Part shown: in pieces, positions 33,594 through 39,849 of the stretch | How the letters are laid out: every line of letters begins with the position of its first letter | Numbering within the stretch: the stretch's first letter is position 1 | Source: Pseudomonadota bacterium | Lineage (GTDB): Bacteria > Pseudomonadota > Alphaproteobacteria > Ferrovibrionales > Ferrovibrionaceae | Assembly: GCA_023433835.1 (NCBI GenBank) | Contig: JAEYTW010000741.1 | Location: 1-57,905 of the forward strand | Direction: 5' to 3' | DNA length: 57,905 nucleotides | Position numbers and translations under genes: made by a program | Notes under the pieces: model-generated | Databases searched by the model: none | The model's input: only the letters and a program-made list of their open reading frames with translations | Told to the model about the DNA's origin: nothing

Positions 33594-34157
33594 ATGAGGA
33601 AGATGATGAAGAAGTCGATGGCATGCTTCGCCCTTGCAGCAGCGACAGCCTGGGGATGGTTCATGTGGCACTGCGAGCACGTCCTGGCCCAGGCAGCATT
33701 TCAGCCGGGGGCAACCTACCAGACATGTTTTACCCCGCAGGACGATTGCGAAAGCATGATCGTTGGCGCCATCGGCGCAGCGCAGCAACAGATCCTCGTG
33801 CAGGCCTATAGCTTTACGTCGCGCCGCATCGCCGCCGCGCTTGTGAGCGCGAAGCAGCGGGGCCTAGACGTTGCGGTGCTGCTCGATGACGGTCAGCGGA
33901 CGGACCGCTATTCCCAGGCCAGCACGTTGCGGAAAGCGAACATCCCAATTCTGGTCGACGACGGCACCTCCAATGGTCATGCCCATTCCAAGGTGATGGT
34001 TCTCGACAATGCCGTGCTGACCGGGTCGTACAACTTCTCGGCCTCGGCACAGCGCCGCAACAATGAGAACATCATCCTGATCAAGGGGGATGACAGACTC
34101 ACAGCGCAGTTCACGGCGAATTGGAAAGCTCGCCGCGAAGTCTCGAGGCCCTATTGA
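33594..34157 (+). CDS. nuc: Nuc-type phospholipase D superfamily endonuclease
   Basis: 187 residues with an N-terminal signal/membrane segment (ACFALAAATAWGWFMW) and one PLD catalytic motif: HAHSKVMVLDNAVLTGSYNF (H-x-K-x4-D, about residues 127-146). Proteins of this size with a single HKD motif act as dimers; the conjugative-plasmid member Nuc (IncN) is a nonspecific periplasmic nuclease. Three ATGs (33594, 33603, 33606) are possible starts. The next gene begins at its stop codon. Confidence 0.87.
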   Translation: MRKMMKKSMACFALAAATAWGWFMWHCEHVLAQAAFQPGATYQTCFTPQDDCESMIVGAIGAAQQQILVQAYSFTSRRIAAALVSAKQRGLDVAVLLDDGQRTDRYSQASTLRKANIPILVDDGTSNGHAHSKVMVLDNAVLTGSYNFSASAQRRNNENIILIKGDDRLTAQFTANWKARREVSRPY

Positions 34158-34537
34158 TGCCTGCAGGACCCATCATCATGTCAGAGCGGAAAACAGTCGA
34201 CCCGATAGTTACCTGGCGGGAGCTGACAGAGGATCAGAAAGAGAAGATCGGGACCGCGTGTATCGCGTTGGTCTTGGGGTTGCTCGGCACCATGCAGCAG
34301 ATGGCGCCGCGTCAGGGATTTTTTGCTGCCGAGGTCGAAGGGCTTCAGCTCGCCGCGGACGCGCTGGCCGAGGCTGCGCCTAGCGCCTTCGTCGAAGGGG
34401 CTGCACGGCTACCGGATCTTGGTGTGCTGGGGGTTCGTGCCTGCCGTGAATGCGGCTGTACCGACCAGTGCGGTTGCGACGTCCAATGTCATTGGGTTGC
34501 CGACGACCTTTGCTCAAGTTGCAGGGGAGCAGGATAG
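34157..34537 (+). CDS. Unknown protein with Cys-rich C-terminus
   Basis: 126 residues from ATG 34157, which overlaps the nuc stop; ATG 34178 is an alternative. The N-terminal helical part is TWRELTEDQKEKIGTACIAL. The C-terminal 30 residues carry nine Cys (CRECGCTDQCGC, CHWVADDLCSSC), reminiscent of a metal-binding knuckle seen in small plasmid and phage proteins. Function unknown. Confidence 0.55.
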   Translation: MPAGPIIMSERKTVDPIVTWRELTEDQKEKIGTACIALVLGLLGTMQQMAPRQGFFAAEVEGLQLAADALAEAAPSAFVEGAARLPDLGVLGVRACRECGCTDQCGCDVQCHWVADDLCSSCRGAG

Positions 34538-34576
34538 AACCTTGCCGTCGGCTCGTTCGCAGGCTGACGGTGTGGC

Positions 34577-34783
34577 TCACCAGGCCTGGAAGTATGACCT
34601 GCCCTGGCGGGCACGATGCCGAGCCACCGCAGCGTCGAATTCAGGCGAATGCCTACCGGGGGTCGCCGCCGGATTGGTTTTGCGCGCCTTGATTTCGGCA
34701 AGGAGTTTCTCGGCTTCCGCCTTGAACGGATTGACCTGAGAGGCAGTCTCGTTCGAATTCATGGTCATTGATCGCTCCGACAT
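34577..34783 (-). CDS. Small unknown charged protein
   Basis: 68 residues from ATG 34783, preceded by AAGGA; an upstream ATG at 34825 gives 82 residues. Helical and charged: NPFKAEAEKLLAEIKARKTN, then PEFDAAVARHRARQGRSYFQ. Not recognised. An imperfect hairpin (34843-34860, ATAGGA/TCCTAT) lies upstream in the promoter gap. Confidence 0.5.
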   Translation of the reverse strand: MSERSMTMNSNETASQVNPFKAEAEKLLAEIKARKTNPAATPGRHSPEFDAAVARHRARQGRSYFQAW

Positions 34784-35026
34784 CGTCAGATCCTTGATTC
34801 TATCCAACGGAGAATCCACCTCCAACTAAAATCAGACCAATGATAGGATTTTCATCCTATTGGTGAATTTCAATTTGTCTCTTCGAATTTTGCTCGAGTA
34901 GAGGTCCGTCGGACCGACCACCAGCGGATAGGAACACGCTTTAGGAGCTGGGAACCGTCAGTCGAAATACCAGTTGAATCGCCGCTTTTGCGGAGGCCTA
35001 CGACATGAGAAAGAAGATCAAGGCCG

Positions 35027-35746
35027 ATGCCACGACGCCGGCTATGGACACAAGGCATCAGCAGGATGTCGTTGCTGAAGGAGGCGCTCCAAGAGCCCGA
35101 TCCGACGCAGATCATCGGCCAGTGTTTCGACCTGTTATGGCTTAACGGGGAAGATCTTCGGCCCAAGCCCCTGGTCGAGCGGCGAACGGCGTTGCAGCGG
35201 CTTATCGGACCCGACCGGCCGCGCATCCGCTTCAGCCACGCGCTCGAGACGAACACCTCGGCCGAGATGTTCGCGAAAGCCTGCGAAATGGGTCTCGAAG
35301 GCATCATGGTCAAGAACGAGGCCTCGCCCTATCGGTCAGGTCGGCAGAAGTCCTGGTGCAAGGTGCGGTGCCAAGAAGCCCTGGATTTCATCGTCGTTGG
35401 CTATTTCCTGGCTGCGAACGACCCGAGTGCGGTCGGATCGCTTATACTCGCCGCTTACGACGATGTCGGCATGCTGCGCCGCGTCGGCAGCGTGGGCACG
35501 GGGAGGACACCGGAAGCAGCGAGAGATCTACGCCGGCGCCTGGAAAATCGGAAGACCAGCCGGAACCCGTTCCGTGAGCTGCCGCGGGATCGCGGCGTCC
35601 AGTACCTCGAGACGGTGACAGTGGCAGAGGTGGCGACGCGGGGGTGGCTCGGCGGTGAGCTGCGACATGCATCGTTCCGCGGTTTGCGGGACGATAGGCC
35701 GGCGCGCCAGGTGCTTTTGGAACGGCCGGGCGATCGCCGGCGCTGA
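35027..35746 (+). pseudogene. Truncated LigD-type ATP-dependent DNA ligase
   Basis: 239-codon frame matching the middle and C-terminal part of bacterial LigD/LigC ligases: FDLLWLNGEDLRPKPLVERR, then GLEGIMVKNEASPYRSGRQK (motif IV), then WCKVRCQEALDFIVVGY (motif V), then an OB-domain segment GSLILAAYDDVGMLRRVG. The N-terminal adenylation region with the catalytic KxDG lysine is missing, and no matching frame is seen upstream (34870-35026). It therefore cannot be an active ligase and is scored as a remnant of a larger gene, probably trimmed by recombination. Confidence 0.75.
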
Positions 35747-35760
35747 CCATTGCCGGCGGC

Positions 35761-36054
35761 CTACCGGGCCAGAGCTTGGCGATCGATCGGGCCAGGCGCA
35801 GCGGTGGGTGTCGGCAGGACATGCTTACGGATCAGCACCTCGAGCTCGTCGAGGGCGGCGGTGTAGGCGGCCTGGTAGTGCTCTGCAGGGCTGTCGCCCT
35901 CGTTGATGGCCATCTGGGCCAGGCACAGTGCGATCGCCGCGCGGCCGACGGCCTCTTGCGTTTGCGATGTCAGGCCGCGCCAGCTATCTGCGATTGGAAT
36001 CGGGGCGGGCGCGTCACAGGGTGAGCCAACTGAAATATTCTTTTTAGGTCTCAT
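35761..36054 (-). CDS. Small unknown helical protein
   Basis: 97 residues from ATG 36054 (MRPKKNIS); starts at 36084 and 36120 are also open. A helical region contains LTSQTQEAVGRAAIALCLAQ, HYQAAYTAALDELEVLIRKH and a Pro-rich end. Not recognised; it has the look of the small DUF proteins common on alphaproteobacterial plasmids. TATAAT lies just upstream of the chosen start. Convergent with the ligase remnant. Confidence 0.5.
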   Translation of the reverse strand: MRPKKNISVGSPCDAPAPIPIADSWRGLTSQTQEAVGRAAIALCLAQMAINEGDSPAEHYQAAYTAALDELEVLIRKHVLPTPTAAPGPIDRQALAR

Positions 36055-36178
36055 GACAGCGATTATATAGCCGGTAGCATTCATATTCGATCTTAAGAGC
36101 TTCAAAATCGCTAATGGCATGATCTTGCTGGAGAAATCGGCCGTTGCTTGAACGAACTTCGGTCGCTAAAGCCGCCCG

Positions 36179-36439
36179 ATGCGGGGACCACAGGTCAGGG
36201 CGGCGAGGGAGTTGCTGGGTATGAGCCAGCAGGACCTGGCTGCACGCGCCGACGTGTCGGTGTCGACGGTGCGAGACATCGAGAACGGCACGGGAGACCC
36301 GCGGCGTTCCAGCATCGAGGCGATCGAGGATTTCCTGATCAGCCAGGGAATTCGGTTCGTCCAGACGCCGGGTGTCATCGGAATGCCGTTGACCACTCCC
36401 CGAGGTCAGGCTTCATCGATCGACGACCGGGACGACTAG
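36179..36439 (+). CDS. XRE-family transcriptional regulator
   Basis: 86 residues, nearly all one XRE helix-turn-helix domain: VRAARELLGMSQQDLAARAD, then VSVSTVRDIENGTGDPRRSS, then IEAIEDFLISQGIRFV. Proteins like this repress plasmid genes as dimers. Its stop overlaps the stop of the convergent recombinase gene by 4 bp. It could control the recombinase or itself, but no operator is obvious next to its own start. Confidence 0.8.
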   Translation: MRGPQVRAARELLGMSQQDLAARADVSVSTVRDIENGTGDPRRSSIEAIEDFLISQGIRFVQTPGVIGMPLTTPRGQASSIDDRDD

Positions 36440-37440
36440 GCGCGGCCCTGCAGCCGGGCCAGGTCGGCCATTGCCGACCGTTCGATCTCGATGTCCTCGA
36501 GATAGGGATGGAGAGAATCGGCGTGCTTGCGCCTCTGCGCCTGCAGCACGCCGGCAAGGTTCATGTTGTTGGCGACCATCTCTTGCGCAGCGCCCACCCG
36601 AAACGAATGGCCGCTATAGCCGTCCCCCAACTCGGCGGCCGCGGCCAGGCGCTTGGCCGTGTAGGAAAGCCCGCGCGAGCTTAGCCGTGGCCCGACATTC
36701 CCCCACCGGTCGATCGACCGGAACAGAGCACCGTCGACCAGCTTCGCTGCTTGGCACCAGGCGTCGATCGCGACCATGGTGTCTCGCGCGATGAAAACGC
36801 GCTCTCTTCGTCCGAACTGGTCAGTCTTGCTCTGCGCAATCAACGCGCTTCCGTTGCCGTTCGCTGCCGGCGAAATGTCATCGATGTCGAGCGCCATCAG
36901 CTCTGATTGCCGAGCGGATAGGTCGTAGGCGAGTAGCGTCATTGCCCGATCGCGAAGGCCTCGCAGGGACGTGTCAGTTGTCCCGTGCATCAAGGTGATG
37001 TGGTTGAGCCAGGCGCCCCGTGCATGCCGCTTTCGTTTGCCCAGCGCGCGGGCAACTCGCTTCATTGCCAGGCCGACGTCGGCAATTGAAGTCGGCGACG
37101 GCAATTTTGCGGCCAGGTGGAGCCGGGCGATCGCCCACACTCGCGTCTGGATCGTCGTAAAGCGGTGCTGGGTGGCCAGGTGGTCGATGTAGTCGACCAC
37201 AACCTCCCAGCGCGCCGGCACCGCCGGCGCCTGCCTCGTGGCAGCGAACGAGATCCATCGTTTTAATCCGGTGATCCACGCGGCCAGTGTGTTGCCCGCG
37301 GCGACACCGCGCGACGCCACAAGGTATTGCGCGTATCGGGCGCAGAGCTCCTGATCGCCGCCAGCGGCGATGTTCAGCAATCGGCGCAACACCTCGGCCG
37401 GGTCTTTGGCAACCTGCTTATGTTCACTTTCAGCGGTCAC
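36436..37440 (-). CDS. rci: Cre-like tyrosine recombinase, presumed shufflon invertase
   Basis: 334 residues. The catalytic set is visible: R177 (LSARQSEL), K205 (AQSKTDQF), H278-x-x-R281 (GHSFRVGAAQEM) and Tyr nucleophile Y313 (HPYLED). The spacings R to K (28) and H to Y (35) equal those remembered for phage P1 Cre, and the C-terminal segment resembles Cre (SGHSARVGAARDM). The position of the Cre tryptophan W315 corresponds to R304 here, an unusual substitution. Its place directly after the pilV shufflon, co-oriented with pilV, is that of rci in R64. It presumably inverts DNA between the 18-bp sites at 37619, 37899 and 38462. A TGTAATTACA operator lies 14 bp upstream of its start. Confidence 0.82.
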   Translation of the reverse strand: MTAESEHKQVAKDPAEVLRRLLNIAAGGDQELCARYAQYLVASRGVAAGNTLAAWITGLKRWISFAATRQAPAVPARWEVVVDYIDHLATQHRFTTIQTRVWAIARLHLAAKLPSPTSIADVGLAMKRVARALGKRKRHARGAWLNHITLMHGTTDTSLRGLRDRAMTLLAYDLSARQSELMALDIDDISPAANGNGSALIAQSKTDQFGRRERVFIARDTMVAIDAWCQAAKLVDGALFRSIDRWGNVGPRLSSRGLSYTAKRLAAAAELGDGYSGHSFRVGAAQEMVANNMNLAGVLQAQRRKHADSLHPYLEDIEIERSAMADLARLQGRA

Positions 37441-37453
37441 CGATGAACCGACT

Positions 37454-37463
37454 TGTAATTACA
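37454..37463. promoter_or_regulatory. Operator TGTAATTACA (site 4), upstream of recombinase
   Basis: 10-bp palindrome embedded in CTTGTAATTACATAA, 14 bp before the recombinase start codon. Shares its core with the sites at 10523, 10633 and 17884. Suggests that shufflon switching is controlled together with transfer genes. Confidence 0.6.
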
Positions 37464-37618
37464 TAATCGCGGTCATGTACGCCGAATTCGCGGCATAGAC
37501 CACCCTAAACAGGGTCCGGCTCGGCCTTGCCCCCCGATCGCAGGCCGATAACGCCCGTCCTCGGGCGCCAGGGGGCTGGCCCGCGGTGCGCCGCTATTCC
37601 AGGAGGCAGGATCAGAGA

Positions 37619-37636
37619 TAAACCGCTTTATTGCGA
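37619..37636 (+). repeat. Shufflon recombination site 1 (sfx-like)
   Basis: TAAACCGCTTTATTGCGA in plus orientation at the 5' end of silent cassette A. Identical to the copies at 37899 and 38462 (the latter inverted). Read as codons it gives K-P-L-Y-C-D in the same frame in all three places. The bases ACCGC and GCGAT flank a 6-bp TTTATT spacer as an imperfect dyad, which could be the strand-exchange core. Confidence 0.9.
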
Positions 37637-37850
37637 TAGAGCATCAAGCACATTCTCGACTATGGCTAGTCGAGCAACGATCAGTTTTGCGGTAAAAACA
37701 TGGGCACAGAACGGCTGGACAAGTCAGGCACCAGCCTGCCCAGTAGATAGTTTCGAGGCGACCCCTTCATATATTTCGGAAGTAATATACGATCCCGCGA
37801 CAGGGTGGCTTATTCACTATACACGGTGGTGCTGGAAGTACGTTAATTAG
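37620..37850 (+). CDS. Silent PilV C-terminal cassette A
   Basis: 77-codon frame without its own start or ribosome binding site. It begins KPLYCDRASSTFSTMASRAT within site 1 and continues with a unique domain: AVKTWAQNGWTSQAPACPVD, then a Trp/Tyr-rich end HYTRWCWKYVN. It would be expressed only after inversion between site 1 and site 3 fuses it to the pilV constant part. The open frame extends upstream to 37527, but that stretch shows no coding signature. It has fewer Cys than cassettes B and C and lacks their C-x-PPAC-TQR block. Confidence 0.82.
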   Translation, partial: KPLYCDRASSTFSTMASRATISFAVKTWAQNGWTSQAPACPVDSFEATPSYISEVIYDPATGWLIHYTRWCWKYVN

Positions 37851-37898
37851 CCAATGAATCCAATTCTCGAGATTTCGGTTTCATTATACCATTTTCGG

Positions 37899-37916
37899 TA
37901 AACCGCTTTATTGCGA
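37899..37916 (+). repeat. Shufflon recombination site 2 (sfx-like)
   Basis: Second exact copy of TAAACCGCTTTATTGCGA, plus orientation, at the head of silent cassette B. Inverted relative to site 3 at 38462, which lies 546 bp further right. Confidence 0.9.
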
Positions 37917-38220
37917 TTCAGGAAGTTCAACCTTCCAGCAGGTGGCAGGAGGTGGCGGAACGTTCCCCCATACTTGCCATGAGGCTTTCCCGTCAGGCTT
38001 CTTGCAGTTCTTACCTGCATATTCGGATCCGGCGATTGCCACGGCTGGCCCCGACGGGTTCTATAGCTCATGGGGCTTCACTACCTGCAATCCGCCGGCT
38101 TGCCCGACCGGAACAACCCAAAGGGCGCCGAAAACCTGCCAAGGTGTTTCGATTATGAATACCCCTGGCAACTATTATCCCACCTATTCGTCCTATCAGT
38201 GCACAATATGGTGCGGATAA
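37900..38220 (+). CDS. Silent PilV C-terminal cassette B
   Basis: 107-codon frame with no start signal, beginning KPLYCDSGSSTFQQVAGGGG in site 2. The first 18 residues are close to cassette C (KPLYCDSGSATFKAIAGGG). It then diverges, but shares the block CNPPACPTGTTQRAPKTC with C (CTPPACDATETQRGPQKC) and ends in WCG like C's WCSG. Its stop (38218-38220) is three bases from the end of pilV on the other strand (38224), so B and C are packed tail to tail as in other shufflons. Confidence 0.88.
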   Translation, partial: KPLYCDSGSSTFQQVAGGGGTFPHTCHEAFPSGFLQFLPAYSDPAIATAGPDGFYSSWGFTTCNPPACPTGTTQRAPKTCQGVSIMNTPGNYYPTYSSYQCTIWCG

Positions 38221-38223
38221 AGC

Positions 38224-39342
38224 TTAGCCGCTGCACCAGCGTTCACAGGTAGCGACATACGTCCAGCAGCCGGAACCGCAGGTGTCATATCGCCAGGCCC
38301 ACGAACATTTCTGCGGACCGCGCTGCGTTTCCGTGGCGTCGCACGCGGGCGGCGTACACATATTATCGAATACGATTCCCATCGCGTTTCCTTCGGCGGT
38401 GCACATGGTTCGACGGGTATAACCGCCGCCGGCGATCGCCTTGAATGTGGCAGACCCTGAGTCGCAATAAAGCGGTTTACCGTCGGCGTCCTGGACCAGG
38501 CCGCCGACGTCGGTCGCGGCGACGCAACTGTCGCCAGCCGCCTTGACCGCCGTTGATCTTAGGTACCCCGCGGTGGTCACATTGCCGCCGCTCAGAATCT
38601 TTCCCGTGGTCGTCACCTGGTTGATGTCAGCGATGCTGTTTCCGCCCAGGGACAGGTCGTGCTGCATGGTGTACGCGGTGGCAGGCATGCCTGGCGTGCG
38701 GTAGAGGTAGTTCGACATGGTTTGCCCCTGTGTGAGGCTGCCATAGACGACCGGCTGCCGCGTCGCCCAAGTGACGCCGGCGCCGGCGAAGTTCGCGGTC
38801 TGAAGGCCCTGGCCTCCTACGATGGTCGCGACGGCCGAGCTGCTGGCTGGGGTATAGCCGCCGCGCGCGCCAACCCGCTTCACGAACTCACCAAGATCGG
38901 CCTCTGGCAGTGCCAGGCCCCCGACAACCGTCGTCACCCATTCCAACTGGCCGGCAGCCGGGCGACGAACCACGGAAACGATCGAGCCTCCATTGATGCC
39001 GGTGACCGGGTCGGAGGCTCCGAGGAGGCTGACGGTCTGCAGCATGGCCGGCGTGATGACGGCCGGAGATCCGCCGGCGCTGGCGATCGCCGCTTCGATC
39101 ACGGAGAAATAGTTCTTCACATACTCGGCCGTTGCGTCCGCCACAATCGATGCCTGCTCGCCCAGAACACGCGCTTCGGACACGCGATCGCTGCGGTCGG
39201 TGCTGCTGATCCCGCTCGTTGCGAGGATGGCGATGACCAGCAGCATCCCGAGCATCTCCATAACGGTTAGCCCGGCTTCCGCTACGCGGCGTGCTCGCTT
39301 GTGGAGAGGGCGACGAGTTTGATCAGGACCTTGTTTCATCAC
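38224..39342 (-). CDS. pilV: PilV, thin-pilus tip minor pilin with shufflon C-terminus
   Basis: 372 residues. The type IV prepilin N-terminus is VAEAG-LTVMEMLGMLLVIAI (cleavage after Gly, conserved Glu at +5). The constant pilin/stalk part runs to about residue 288 and the variable C-terminus (cassette C) begins in the site-3 codons GKPLYCD. Cassette C is Cys/Trp-rich (CTPPACD, CSWAWRYDTCGSGCW, CERWCSG). In R64, PilV is the tip adhesin whose C-terminus selects the recipient by its lipopolysaccharide; the same role is inferred here. It overlaps pilM by 4 bp and is the last structural gene of the pil operon. Confidence 0.92.
   Translation of the reverse strand: MMKQGPDQTRRPLHKRARRVAEAGLTVMEMLGMLLVIAILATSGISSTDRSDRVSEARVLGEQASIVADATAEYVKNYFSVIEAAIASAGGSPAVITPAMLQTVSLLGASDPVTGINGGSIVSVVRRPAAGQLEWVTTVVGGLALPEADLGEFVKRVGARGGYTPASSSAVATIVGGQGLQTANFAGAGVTWATRQPVVYGSLTQGQTMSNYLYRTPGMPATAYTMQHDLSLGGNSIADINQVTTTGKILSGGNVTTAGYLRSTAVKAAGDSCVAATDVGGLVQDADGKPLYCDSGSATFKAIAGGGYTRRTMCTAEGNAMGIVFDNMCTPPACDATETQRGPQKCSWAWRYDTCGSGCWTYVATCERWCSG
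38462..38479 (-). repeat. Shufflon recombination site 3 (sfx-like), within pilV
   Basis: Exact copy of TAAACCGCTTTATTGCGA on the minus strand, at the border between the constant and variable parts of pilV. It is the fixed partner for inversions with sites 1 and 2. Confidence 0.92.
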
Positions 39343-39845
39343 GCACCCGTGTAGGAGAGCAGGACGGCAACGCCATCCGGCACTACGATTGGAAGGACGA
39401 TAGGGGTTGTTCCTGCAGCGGCCCGAATGGGCATCACCGTGCCTGCTCTGGCGATGCCAAATGCCATGTCAGCGCCGCCGGCCTCATAGATCGCCGATCC
39501 CAGCCAGCCCGATCCGGCTCCACCGGGTAGGGCGCCGCCCACATAGGTGACGACCGCCCGGCCAGGCCCGGACGACCCGGATACGATCGAAATCCACGGC
39601 CCCATCTTGACGAAGGATGCTGCGTAAGGCGCCACCATCCCAGCCGCGGCCTCCGCATCGGTCGCGGTCCCGGAAAACGAGGCCTGGCCTGATGACTGGG
39701 CGAAGGCGAGCACGCCCTGGTGATAGAGCAACATGTTCACGGCCAGGGAGCCGATCTCGGCCCGAGGCGACCACGCCATCGTCGTCTCTTGAGGGACGCC
39801 CGTCATGTTCAGGAAATAGGCCAGCACCAGACCGATTAAGTACAT
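39339..39845 (-). CDS. pilM: PilM-like thin-pilus assembly protein
   Basis: 168 residues: an N-terminal membrane segment (YLIGLVLAYFLNM), followed by AEIGSLAVNMLLYHQGVLAF, the motif expected for the R64 PilM/TcpP-like family, and a periplasmic domain with AIYEAGGADMAFGIARAGTV. In R64 pilM lies before pilN; here it lies between the ATPase and pilV. GGTGAGG precedes the start. The exact function of PilM is not known, but it is required for thin-pilus formation in IncI1. Confidence 0.65.
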   Translation of the reverse strand: MYLIGLVLAYFLNMTGVPQETTMAWSPRAEIGSLAVNMLLYHQGVLAFAQSSGQASFSGTATDAEAAAGMVAPYAASFVKMGPWISIVSGSSGPGRAVVTYVGGALPGGAGSGWLGSAIYEAGGADMAFGIARAGTVMPIRAAAGTTPIVLPIVVPDGVAVLLSYTGA

Positions 39846-39849
39846 ATCC

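Larger units (their letters stand above)
37619..38479. other. Shufflon: invertible C-terminal cassettes of PilV
   Basis: An 861-bp region bounded by inverted copies of an 18-bp site, with a third copy inside. It holds two silent plus-strand cassettes (A and B) and the currently expressed minus-strand 3' end of pilV (C). Inversion between 37899 and 38462 would place B behind pilV; inversion between 37619 and 38462 would place A there. Sites 1 and 2 are in direct orientation, so exchange between them would delete cassette A. The region is visibly AT-richer than the pilV constant part. The layout corresponds to the R64/IncI1 shufflon, with different site sequences and cassettes. Confidence 0.9.

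Noticed and set aside
35027..35746. Functional DNA ligase
   Set aside because: The adenylation motif with the catalytic lysine is missing and no upstream frame supplies it.
37527..37619. Upstream extension of the cassette A frame with a possible TTG/ATG start
   Set aside because: No ribosome binding site and no similarity to pilV constant sequence; cassette A is meaningful only from the recombination site onward.
37847..38071. Minus-strand frame of 74 codons inside the shufflon, first considered as a fourth cassette
   Set aside because: It does not start at a recombination site and its translation lacks the Cys/Trp features of the other cassettes; it is antisense to cassette B.
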